Source of the DNA: Nicotiana tabacum
Lineage: Eukaryota; Streptophyta; Magnoliopsida; Solanales; Solanaceae
Assembly (NCBI RefSeq): GCF_000715075.1
Contig: NC_134095.1
Coordinates: forward strand, 43,688,806-43,752,805
DNA length: 64,000 nt
Reading direction: 5' to 3'
The notes beneath the pieces were generated by a model. It saw only the letters and a program-made list of their open reading frames with translations. It made no database searches and had not been told where the DNA came from. Below are positions 45,104-54,631 of this stretch, piece by piece. Position 1 is the first letter of the stretch. Every line of letters starts with the position of its first letter. Both the position numbers and the translations under genes were made by a program.

Positions 45104-47965
45104 ATGCCCAAATTTGACCTATACAACGGTCATGGCGATCCAGTAGCCCACTTAAGGGGTTTCTGCAGCAAGATGCGAGGAGTTGGGGGAAATGACGAAT
45201 TACTAATGGCTTATTTCAGTCAAAGCTTGAGCGGATCAGCTCTAGAGTGGTATACTCGCCAGGACCATAGGAGATGGTACACCTGGGATGACCTAGCACA
45301 GGCATTTGCGTATCACTTCCAATACAATCTAGAAATTATCCCAGATCGACTATCCCTGACAAAATTCGAGAAAAAGCACAATGAGAGCTTTAGAAAGTAT
45401 GGTTTCCGGTGGAGGGAACAGGCAACAAGGGTGGATCCTCCTATGAAGGAAAGTGAAATGGTAGACTACTTCTTACAAGCCCTGGAGCCAACTTACTATG
45501 CCCATTTGGTTTCAGCGATAGGAAAATCATTCAACGAAGTAGTGAAGATGGGAGGTATGGTGGAAGAAGGCCTCAAAACAAATAAAATCATGAGTTATTC
45601 GGCTATTAAGGCAACTACTCAAGCTATTCAAGGCGGAGTAGGAGGGATTGGAAGAAAGAAAAGGGAGGAAGCAGCAGTGGTTGATTCAGGAACTTGGTCG
45701 GGATCCAGAGGTTCACCTCCTTACTATAATCAACATCGACCCCACCAATCAACTTACCACCACAATTCACCCCAACACTACTATCACCCTTCGGAACCTC
45801 ATTTTTCCATTAACCATGCACAAGCATACAATCAGCCACCTGTTCACGCTAATTGGCGTGCTCCTGTCATACCAAGTACCTACCCTTATACGCGAGCCCA
45901 CTCCGGACCAGGTTTCAGGCCTAGTCCAGTATTCAGGGGTGAAAGGGGGCAGAAAAGGAAAACCTTCACTCCATTGGGAGAGTCCTACACTAGTCTTTTC
46001 CACAGGCTGAGACAGCTGGACATGCTAAGACCAATACAATCCAAGCTACCCAATCCTCCTCCAAAGAATCTGGACTACACCATTAGCTGTGAGTATTGTT
46101 CTGGTACACCAGGCCATGATACGAAAAAATGCTGGCATTTAAAGAATGCAATACAAGAACTTATTGATACTAATAAAATTGAGGTTCAAACCCCCGAAGC
46201 TCCCAATATTAAAGGAAATCCAATGCCAGCCCATCAGGAGGCCAATATGATAGAAATAGTACAGGCTGATGGGGAAACAAAGAAGTCGTCACAAACCGTC
46301 ATGATGATCAGGTCTCATGAAGCCAAGCCAGATAAGCAGTTAACAGAGGAGAAGTCGATACCTAAGCAGAACAAAAATGGTGATGAACCATCTGTGGTAG
46401 TTGAGAAGGGATCTTCGAGCAAAGTTGACACAAAGCAAGAAAGATCGAAAGTGATAGTACCAGGGGTCGCCAACAAACCCATTGTAGTCGTGGAAGGAGC
46501 CCGTATAGATCGGGTCATTATCAATCCGGTAACCCAGTTACTAGTGATCAGCAACAAAGCCATTCCATGGAACTATGAACGGGTGACGGTAATGTATAAA
46601 GGAAAAGAAGTCAAGGAAGAAGTCTGTGAGGTGCAAGGCTTGACTTGTTCGGGAAGATGTTTTATTCCCGAGGAGCTAAGAAAAACTAAAAATAATCCAA
46701 CACCAATAAAGAAAGCTGTGACGGAAGAAGAAGCGGAAGAGTTTTTAAGAAAGATGAAGCTCCATGATTATTCTGTTGTGGAACAATTGAAAAAGACGCC
46801 CGCTCAAATTTCATTATTGTCATTATTGATCCATTCAGAGGAGCACCGTCAAGCTTTGATGAAAATCCTGAATGAGGCGCACGTTCCTGATAAGATCTCC
46901 GTAAATCATTTGGGGAGAATAGCCAACAGAATCTTTGAGGCAAACAGAATTACATTTTCTGATGATGAATTGCCTGTGGAAGGTACTGAGCACAATAGAG
47001 CTCTTTACCTCACCGTGAAATGTGAAAACTCCGTAGTAACCCGGGTATTGGTTGACAACGGGTCAAGTGCAAACATCTGCCCTCTCTCCACTTTAAACAA
47101 GTTGAAAATAAAAGAGGAGAGGATCCAGAAGAATAGTATTTGCGTACGGGGGTTTGTCGGTGGAAACAGAGATTCATTTGGCGACATAGTGATGGAGCTG
47201 ACAATAGGGCCAGTTGAATGCACAATGGAGTTTCAAGTGTTGGATATAACTGTTTCTTATAATTTGCTATTGGGTCGACCATGGATCCATGCTGCTAAAG
47301 CAGTCCCGTCAACACTACACCAGGCGGTCAAGTTTGAATGGGATCAGCAAGAAATAATTGTGCATGGGGAAGAAAGTTTAAATGCTCCCAGCAGTGCCAT
47401 TGTACCGATCGAAAGAATAGAAAATGACCAAGGACCATGGGTTTACCAAGTGTCCGACACAGTGTCGGTAGAGAAAATTCCAGAGGGGAAGTACCTTCCG
47501 AATCCAAAGATAACCTCTGCATCAGTCATGGTAGCCTATGAAATGTTAAAAAATGGTTTTGTACCCGGCAAAGGTTTAGGCTCATCTTTGCAAGGAATTA
47601 TTCAACCAGTATTTCTCCCCGAGAACTGGGGAACATTTGGTTTGGGATTCATACCCACTGTCACAGACGTGAGCAAGGCCAGAAAGCTGAAACAAAAGGC
47701 ATGGGTTCTTCCAAAACCAGTCCCATATCTATCAAAGTCTTTTGTCACGACCAATGCTAAAAATCACCCGATAACAACAATTCCTAAATCCCTGGTTAAT
47801 CCTGAGGAGGAATTAATTGAAAGATTCGAGAAATTGTTTGACGATGTGAATATGGTGGAAAGCGGGGAAGGTTGTAACAATGCAGAAGTTCAATTCGTTG
47901 GGCCAGAAACAATGCTTAATAATTGGAAAGGCACTCCTCTCCCCATTCGAAAGGAGTCTTGGTAG
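45104..47965 (+). CDS. Element E gag-protease ORF (953 codons)
   Basis: The capsid region comes first: LYNGHGDPVAHLRGF, ALEWYTRQ and FAYHFQYN (residues 1-130), typical of plant Ty3/gypsy retrotransposon gag. A His/Tyr/Pro-rich linker follows, then a zinc-knuckle-like C-x2-C-x5-H-x4-C at 46088-46132 (residues 329-343), one residue longer than the usual CX2CX4HX4C. The protease has DNGSS at 47054-47068 (Asp 651) and LLLGRPWIH near residue 723. After it comes a G-patch-like segment, NGFVPGKGLGSSLQGI (47552-47599). The ORF is open but lacks the N-terminal part of gag (44535-45047). It ends at TAG 47963-47965, which lies two bases inside a candidate intron. Confidence 0.88.
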   Translation: MPKFDLYNGHGDPVAHLRGFCSKMRGVGGNDELLMAYFSQSLSGSALEWYTRQDHRRWYTWDDLAQAFAYHFQYNLEIIPDRLSLTKFEKKHNESFRKYGFRWREQATRVDPPMKESEMVDYFLQALEPTYYAHLVSAIGKSFNEVVKMGGMVEEGLKTNKIMSYSAIKATTQAIQGGVGGIGRKKREEAAVVDSGTWSGSRGSPPYYNQHRPHQSTYHHNSPQHYYHPSEPHFSINHAQAYNQPPVHANWRAPVIPSTYPYTRAHSGPGFRPSPVFRGERGQKRKTFTPLGESYTSLFHRLRQLDMLRPIQSKLPNPPPKNLDYTISCEYCSGTPGHDTKKCWHLKNAIQELIDTNKIEVQTPEAPNIKGNPMPAHQEANMIEIVQADGETKKSSQTVMMIRSHEAKPDKQLTEEKSIPKQNKNGDEPSVVVEKGSSSKVDTKQERSKVIVPGVANKPIVVVEGARIDRVIINPVTQLLVISNKAIPWNYERVTVMYKGKEVKEEVCEVQGLTCSGRCFIPEELRKTKNNPTPIKKAVTEEEAEEFLRKMKLHDYSVVEQLKKTPAQISLLSLLIHSEEHRQALMKILNEAHVPDKISVNHLGRIANRIFEANRITFSDDELPVEGTEHNRALYLTVKCENSVVTRVLVDNGSSANICPLSTLNKLKIKEERIQKNSICVRGFVGGNRDSFGDIVMELTIGPVECTMEFQVLDITVSYNLLLGRPWIHAAKAVPSTLHQAVKFEWDQQEIIVHGEESLNAPSSAIVPIERIENDQGPWVYQVSDTVSVEKIPEGKYLPNPKITSASVMVAYEMLKNGFVPGKGLGSSLQGIIQPVFLPENWGTFGLGFIPTVTDVSKARKLKQKAWVLPKPVPYLSKSFVTTNAKNHPITTIPKSLVNPEEELIERFEKLFDDVNMVESGEGCNNAEVQFVGPETMLNNWKGTPLPIRKESW

Positions 47966-48147
47966 TTTATTTTTGATTTTCCTTCAGTTTGTTTGGGTTA
48001 CCTCAGGGTTGTAATCCCCATGCTTATCTTACAGTTTGTTTGAAGTGTGCAAACCTTGTTATCTTTCATCATCCAATAAAATACAGTTTCTCTTTTCATT
48101 ATCATTCCTGATAGTTTTCTTTTCTTTTTCTTCTTTTTTCTGTACAG
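47962..48147 (+). other. Candidate intron between gag-pro and pol of E
   Basis: A donor-like GTAGTT begins at 47962, inside the last codons of gag-pro. The segment ends with a long pyrimidine tract and TGTACAG at 48141-48147. Its length is 186 bp. Removing it takes out the TAG stop and joins the upstream frame to the frame of the pol ORF (ATG 48173) with no stop between. Ogre elements are known to have an intron between protease and RT, so position and phase agree with the family. Confidence 0.65.
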
Positions 48148-50206
48148 TTCTTTTTACGCTGGCTCTAGTGATATGACATGCATGAGGAATCCTCAGCCCA
48201 GTCTTAAAAATCAATCTGATTCCGAAATAATAATTCAAGAAGTATATTGTGATTATGAATCAGAATATGATGAGGATGAGGCTTTCGAAGAGATTAGTAA
48301 AGAGTTAATTCATTTTGAGGAAAAAACCAAACCTAACCTGAGTGATACCGAAGACATCAACATAGAGGACATGAATAATATCCGAGAAACTAAAATAAGT
48401 GTCCATCTCGAACCAAAGATACGAGAAGAGTTAATTAAAGCACTCATAGAATTCAAAGATGTTTTTGCCTGGTCATATGACGACATGCCAGGCTTGAGCA
48501 CTGATTTAGTGGTTCACAAATTGCCCACTGATCCAATGGTGCCTCCTGTCAAGCAAAAGTTGAGAACGTTCAAGCCTGATATGAGTGTGAAAATTAAAGA
48601 AGAAATCACCAAATAGTTGGAGGCAAAGGTCATTCGAGTCACTCGATATCCTGTTTGGTTGGCTAATATCGTTCCTGTGCCAAAGAAAGACGGCAAAATT
48701 AGAGTATGCGTCGACTACCGCAATCTCAACAAAGCAAGTCCGAAGGATAATTTCCCATTACCTAATATCCACATTTTGATCGATAATTGTGCCAAGCATG
48801 AGATAGGATCTTTCGTGGATTGTTATGCCGGGTATTATCAAATTCTAATTGATGAAGAAGATGCAGAAAAGACAGCATTCATCACACCATGGGGAACTTA
48901 TTGCTACCGGGTAATGCCATTCGCTTTGAAGAACGTCGGGGCAACTTACATGAGAGCAATGACCACGGTGTTTCATGATATGATACACAAGGAGATTGAG
49001 GTATACGTGGATGATGTGATCATAAAATCAAAGCATCAGGCCGACCACGTTGGGGATTTGAGGAAATTCTTCTTAAGACTTCGCAGGTACAACTTCAGGC
49101 TTAACCCTGCCAAATGCGCATTTGGAGTTCCCTATGGAAAATTGCTGGGATTCATAGTCAGTCGGCGAGGCATCGAGCTAGACCCATCAAAAATCAAAGC
49201 CATCCAAGAATTGCCACCTCCAAGGAACAAAACCGAAGTAATGAGTTTGTTGGAGAGGTTGAATTACATCAACAGGTTTATTGCTCAGCTCACGACAACC
49301 TGTGAGCCTATTTTCAAATTGTTGAAAAAGGATGCTGCGGTCAAATGGACCGATGAGTGTCAAGAAGCGTTTGATAAGATAAAAGGATACTTGTCAAACC
49401 CACCCATGTTGGTCCCGCCAGAGCTAGGAAGACCTCTGATTCTTTACTTGACGGTCTTGGAAAATTCATTTGGTTGTGTATTGGGGCAACATGACCTCAC
49501 CGGCAGAAAAGAACAGGCCATCTACGACCTTAGCAAGAAATTCACAGCTTATGAGGTTAAGTATACTCATCTGGAAAAGACATGTTGCGACTTAACGTGG
49601 GTAGCTCAGAAGTTGAAACACTATTTGTCGTCCTACACTACTTACCTCATTTCGCGTCTGGATCCATTGAAATATATTTTTCAAAAGCCTATGCTAACGG
49701 GGAGACTTGCAAAGTGGCAGATATTGCTCACAGAATTTGACATTATCTATGTGACTCGGACTGCAATGAAAGCCCAAGCGTTGGCCGATCATTTAGCTGA
49801 AAACCCGGTCGATGAGGAGTACGAGCCATTGAAAACCTATTTTCCCGATGAAGAAATAATGCATATCGATGAGATGGAACAAATTGAAAAACCTGGCTGG
49901 AAACTTTTCTTTGATGGGGCCGCTAACATGAAAGGAGTCGGGATAGGAGCCGTAATTATTTCTGAAACAGGGCATCACTATCCTGTTACGGCTCAACTTC
50001 GATTTTATTGCACCAATAATATGGCTGAATATGAAGCTTGTATTTTGGGGTTAAGGCTAGCCGCAGACATGGGTATCCAGGAAATCTTAGTCATGGGAGA
50101 TTCGGATCTTCTGGTAAATCAAATTCAAGGAGAATGGGAAACCCGAGACTTGAAGCTCATACCATACCGACAATGTCTACATGATCTTTGTCAGCGGTTT
50201 CAATAA
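48148..50206 (+). pseudogene. Element E reverse transcriptase and RNase H domains
   Basis: An acidic linker (48173-48470) leads to the RT. A TAG at 48614-48616 interrupts it, at a place consistent with a CAG to TAG change. RT motifs: VPKKDGKIRVCVDYRNLN, FALKNVGATY and an intact YVDD at 49004-49015. A first, retroviral-type RNase H region is at about 49430-49800 (LGQHD, ALADHLA) with a reduced active site. A second, archaeal-like RNase H begins FFDGAAN (Asp at 49913) with MAEYEA and GDSDLL at about 50025-50106. The ORF ends at a TAA (50204-50206), after which the same frame continues. The dual RNase H is a mark of the Tat lineage. Confidence 0.9.
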
Positions 50207-51579
50207 GTGGAGTTCCGGCATATTCCAAGGATCCATAATGAGGTTGCCGATGCATTGGCTACCCTGGCATCAATGTTGCACCATCCGGACAAAGCTTATG
50301 TGGATCCACTGCATATTCAAGTCCACGATCAGCACGCTTACTGCAATATGGTTGAAGAGGAATTTGACGGTGAACCATGGTTCCACGACATCAAGGAGTA
50401 TATCAGAATAGGGTTATATCCAGCACAAGCCACAGGGGATCAAAAGAGAACCATTAGGCGATTGGCAAATGGATTCTTCTTAAGCGGAGGAGTTTTGTAT
50501 AAAAGAACACCAGACCTTGGATTATTAAGATGCATAGACGCCAGACAAGCTACGGCTGTCATGTCTGAAGTACATTCGGGAGTTTGCGGACCCCACATGA
50601 GCGGATATGTGTTGGCAAAGAAAATTCTCCGAGCTGGTTACTATTGGCTTACCATGGAGCGAGATTATATCAGTTTTGTGCGCAAGTGTCATCAATGCCA
50701 GATACACGAGGATTTGATTCATTCTCCACCATCCGAGTTGCACACAATGTCGGCACCGTGGCCCTTCGTTGCCTGGGGCATGGATGTGATTGGACCAATT
50801 GAGCCGGCAGCATCCAATTGGCACAGGTTCATTCTGGTAGCCATTGATTATTTTAACAAATGGGTTGAGGCCAAAACATTCAAATCAGTGACCAAGAAAG
50901 CTGTGGTCGATTTTGTTCACTCAAATATCATATGTCGATTCGGAATCCCAAAGGTGATCATCACAGATAACGGTGCTAATCTTAATAGTAACTTAATGAG
51001 GGAAATATGTCAACAATTTAAGATTATACATCGCAATTCTACCCCATATCGGCCCAAGGCGAATGGAGCAGTCGAGGCAGCCAACAAAAACATAAAGAAG
51101 ATACTTCGGAAAATGGTAGAAGGTTTAAGACAATGGCACGAAAAATTACCATTTGCGTTGTTGGGATATCGCACTACTGTTCGCACTTCAGTAGGGGAGA
51201 CTCCTTATTTGTTGGTATATGGCATTGAGGCGGTAATTCCTGCAGAAGTTGAAATTCCTTCCCTTCGGATCATCGCCGAAGCTAAGATTGATGATGACGA
51301 ATGGGTCAAAACCCGTTTGGAACAGCTAAACTTGATTGATGAAAAACGATTGGCAGCAGTATGTCATGGCAATTGTATCAAAGAAGAATAGCAAGAGCAT
51401 ACAACAAAAAGGTGCGTCCCCGGAAGTTTGAAATAGGTCAACATGTGCTGAAACGTATTCTTCCACATCAGGTTGAGGCAAAAGGGAAATTTGCCCTGAA
51501 TTGGCAAGGACCATTCATTGTGACCAGAGTATTATCCAATGGTTCATTATGTTTACAGATATTTAAGGAAAATGCATAG
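50207..51579 (+). pseudogene. Element E integrase, frameshifted near the C-terminus
   Basis: The first 50 codons finish the second RNase H (ADALATLASML). The zinc region is HSGVCGPHMSG with CHQC (about 50575-50700). The DDE triad is intact: Asp 50783 (GMDVIGP), Asp 50966 (TDNGAN) and Glu 51074 (GAVEAANKN), with 35 residues between the last two. A one-base frameshift near 51365-51375 moves the C-terminus to ORF 51361-51579, which has a GPY/F-type NWQGPFIV block and no chromodomain. A stop at 51577 is followed by a short tail in another frame. Neighbouring 3' UTR repeats start at about 51800. Confidence 0.9.
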
Positions 51580-51808
51580 ACATGGCTATCAATTCTGATG
51601 CGGTAAAGAGATATTATGCATGATTTTTTTCGGTATAGTTGTTAAATGTTTGTATTCGGCATTATTTCGAAGATTGGAATGACAAAGGCAATTTATACTG
51701 CTATCCAAACACTATACCCTTTGTTTCCCCTTTGAGCCACATTCGTTTCTTTCTTACCCTCTCTTGGAATCAATGAAAATAAAAAAAAAAAATCACTATT
51801 ATGAGAGT
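51580..51808 (+). other. Element E start of 3' UTR
   Basis: The first 45 bases carry the remaining integrase tail in another frame. The rest is AT-rich with a run of A at 51779-51792. Nothing else is seen. Confidence 0.6.
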
Positions 51809-51866
51809 GAACTACGTTTGACCTGATTCCTCAAAGAGGATACGTAGGCGCCTCACGGCTCGGTCA
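51809..51866 (+). other. Pseudoknot-like module, copy E2 (after integrase)
   Basis: GAACTACGT (P1, six pairs with ACGTAG), TGACC (P2), first hairpin CCTC/GAGG around AAA, ACGTAG (P1'), second hairpin GCC/GGC around TCAC, then TC and GGTCA (P2', five pairs). Confidence 0.8.
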
Positions 51867-52131
51867 TAGGGAGCATAATATGCATAATGTGCACAAAAAG
51901 AAACATCAAGAGACCCCAATCAAGAAACTGGCGCAGGAATTGTATCGGTAATAAGAAAAAGATTCCAAGAGTTGTAATTTTAAACCCATATCAAAATTGT
52001 TTAACGTTTGATACCTTTTCATTCCAACCACATACAAAAAGACCTTTCGATCAATCTTAAAAAAATGCCGAGTCGAGCAAATGAAGATGATTCATAACAT
52101 TCTGGTCCAAACAAGAAGAAGTGATGAAAAT

Positions 52132-52335
52132 GAGAGAGTCTTATAGGTGAAAACCCGCACGGGAACCATAAGACGACGGAAGCTGAAAGAAAGTAAAATG
52201 AGAGAGTCTTATAGGTGAAAACCCGCACGGGCACCGTGAGATGACGAAAGCTGAGAAAAAGTAAAACGAGAGAGTCTTATTGGTGAAAACCTTCGCAGGC
52301 ACCATAAGGTGAAAAGGAATTAAGAAATGAACAAA
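52132..52335 (+). repeat. 68-bp tandem hairpin repeat in E 3' UTR
   Basis: Three units start at 52132, 52200 and 52268, each GAGAGAGTCTTAT.GGTGAAAACC. In each, TCTTAT.GGT pairs with ACC.ATAAGA or a compensated variant, around CCCG/CGGG. A fourth faint unit is at 52340-52385. Related units occur in C (22740-22960). Confidence 0.8.
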
Positions 52336-53054
52336 TGAGGAAGGTTTGTTAGTGAAAACTCTTTAAGATATTGCAAGTCGAACAGGTCTGTAAAATGGCA
52401 AAAGTAAAGTTGGGTTGTGGAAATTTTGGGAGATCAAAATGAAACAATTGAAAAAGAGATTGGTTAAAATGACTGGGCTGATTAATCCAAAATGCATACC
52501 CTGATCATTGGTGCCAGTAACTCCAATCAGATAAGTTCCTTATTACTTTCTCCAACAGTCATCCAAAGTTGGATTTTTCTTTTCATTCTGTATTGACGAA
52601 ATCGTCATGTTTCGTCACTAAAAATCTTTCTCTTCTAAAGCTTTTAAGGCAAGTTTTGTTCCAAACAAATAAGAAGGAATGTCAAGGTATACTACCAAGA
52701 TTCAAGATTGCATAGGGCAAAATACGGCCATGATGGGCAGGAAGTAATAGGATGAAAATAAGATATGGGTGTAAGAAAAGTTGAATCAGAAAAGTGATTC
52801 AGTAATGCCAGGAGAGACATATGATTACAATTAAAAGGGTTTGAAGTGAAAACAACAATTGGGGATCCTATAGTTAAGGATCAATTACAAGGACAAAAAA
52901 GTCTTTTCAACCATGCCAAGGCAGTAAAACAAGACAAAGAGAAACCCCACCCTCAGGAAAAATGCCACAACTAACCACCATGCTTTAAACTAACGAAATT
53001 TTCTTTGATTTAAAACAGGGGCAAAAACAACATTTGTATCAAGAAACACCCGGT
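52336..53054 (+). other. Element E 3' UTR between the two repeat arrays
   Basis: AG-rich noncoding sequence with the faint fourth hairpin unit at its left end. No ORF, domain or other repeat is recognised. Confidence 0.5.
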
Positions 53055-54060
53055 GAAGGAAGTAAAGGCAATCAGGCGTCCACCTGGAGAATAAGGGAAT
53101 ACAATTGAAGGATCAGCAGTCAGGCGCCCACCTGGAAAATAAGGGAATACAATTGAAGGATCAGCAGTCAGGCGTCCACCTGGAGAATAAGGGAATACAA
53201 TTGAAGTATCAGTAGTCAGGCGCCCACCTGGAGAATAAGGGAATACAATTGAAGTATCAGCAGTCAGGCACCCACCTGGAGAATAAGGAAATACAATTGA
53301 AGTATCAGCAGTCAGGCGCCCACCTGGAGAATAAGGGAACACAATTGAAGTATCAGCAGTCAGGCGCCCACCTGGAAAATAAGGGAATACAATTGAAGGA
53401 TCAGCAGTCAGGCGCCCACCTGGAGAATAAGGGAATACAATTGAAGTATCAGCAGTCAGGCGCCCACCTGGAGAATAAGGGAATACAATTGAAGTATCAG
53501 CAGTCAGGCGCCCACCTGGAGAATAAGGGAACACAATTGAAGTATCAGCAGTCAGGCGCCCACCTGGAGAATAAGGGAGCACAATTGAAGTATCAGCAGT
53601 CAGGCGCCCACCTGGAGAATAAGGGAATACAATTGAAGGATCAGCAGTCAGGCGCCCACCTGGAGAATAAGGGAATACAATTGAAGTATCAGCAGTCAGG
53701 CACCCACCTGGAGAATAAGGGAATACAATTGAAGTATTAGCAGTCAGGCGCCCACTTGGAGAATAAGGGAATACAGTTGAAGTATCAGCAGTCAGACGCC
53801 CACCTAGAGAATAAGGGAATACAGTTGAAGTATCAGCAGTCAGGAGCCCACCTGGAGAATAAGGGAATACAATTGAAGTATCAGCAATCAGGCGCCCACC
53901 TGGAGAATAAGGGAATACAGTTGAAGTATCAACAGTCAGGCGCCCACCTGGAGAATAAGGGAATACAGTTGAAGTATCAGCAGTCAGGAGCCCACCTGGA
54001 GAATAAGGGAATACAATTGAAGTATTAGTAATCAGGCGCCCACCTGAAGAACAGAATGGC
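53055..54060 (+). repeat. 48-bp minisatellite in E 3' UTR (about 21 units)
   Basis: The unit has TCAGCAGTCAGGCGCCCACC, TGGAGAATAAGGG and AATACAATTGAAG text, with a CAGG/CCTG pair around CGCCCA. The 48-bp length is a multiple of three and the unit has few stops, so long ORFs arise on both strands (350 codons minus, 163 and 90 plus). The variant GGATCAGCAG recurs at 53110, 53158, 53398 and 53638, showing a 240-bp five-unit higher-order period. Tandem repeats at this position are known in Ogre elements. Confidence 0.95.
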
Positions 54061-54452
54061 AATGTATTTTGACATTACGGGTTGAAGTCAAAAGGCCGCC
54101 CATATGAAAAAGGAGCACACGTAAAGTCAATAAAGCAGAGGAGTCCAACCAAATCCCCAGCAGGAAACAACAAGAGTCCCAAACAGATAAAGGAAATACG
54201 AGACACAATGAAAGGAAATGCGGAATAAGTCAGAAGCAAAGGATGCCCAAGAGTCACCAAGACATCAAGACAACAAGAAACGCAAGGACAGGATCTATAT
54301 AAGATTTTGTAATTCATATACCATAGTCTAGTTTAACTTTTTGTTTTACCTTTAAAGCAGGGTGTAATAAGGAGGTCAGCAAGCAGTAAAAGCAGCACGA
54401 AACAGCAGTAGCATCACAGTCCCATGGTAGTCCCAGCTACCCAAAACTTCCC
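54061..54452 (+). other. Element E 3' UTR after the minisatellite
   Basis: AG-rich noncoding sequence. The minus-strand ORF at 54075-54317 has no recognisable domain and no counterpart in C. Confidence 0.5.
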
Positions 54453-54521
54453 GAACTACATTGACCTGATTCCTGTTTAGCCCAGGATATGTAGGAAACC
54501 TTTGAAGCAAAGGTTCGGTCA
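54453..54521 (+). other. Pseudoknot-like module, copy E3 (before polypurine tract)
   Basis: GAACTACAT (P1, six pairs with ATGTAG), TTGACC (P2), first hairpin CCTG/CAGG, ATGTAG (P1'), second hairpin AACCTTTG/CAAAGGTT around AAG, then C and GGTCAA (P2', six pairs). It is the most strongly paired copy, about 110 bp before the LTR. Confidence 0.82.
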
Positions 54522-54616
54522 AATCTTTTTCAAAAAGAAAATGCTTCATACGGAGTACTCGGATGGGCAAAAAATCGCTCGCTTTATCTTTGCACGAAAA
54601 CCCTTCGTGTCTTCGG

Positions 54617-54631
54617 GCAAAGAGGGGCAGC
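54617..54631 (+). other. Element E polypurine tract
   Basis: GCAAAGAGGGGCAGC directly precedes the LTR start TGTAAGC. It is close to the tract of C. Confidence 0.85.

Noticed and set aside
53055..54060. CRISPR array
   Set aside because: The 48-bp units are directly joined with no unique spacers, and the context is a plant retrotransposon 3' UTR.
54453..54521. Active HDV-like self-cleaving ribozyme
   Set aside because: The helix order agrees, but the joining strand before P2' has about one C and lacks the usual adjacent purines, and P1 has only 5-6 pairs; sequence alone does not support catalysis.
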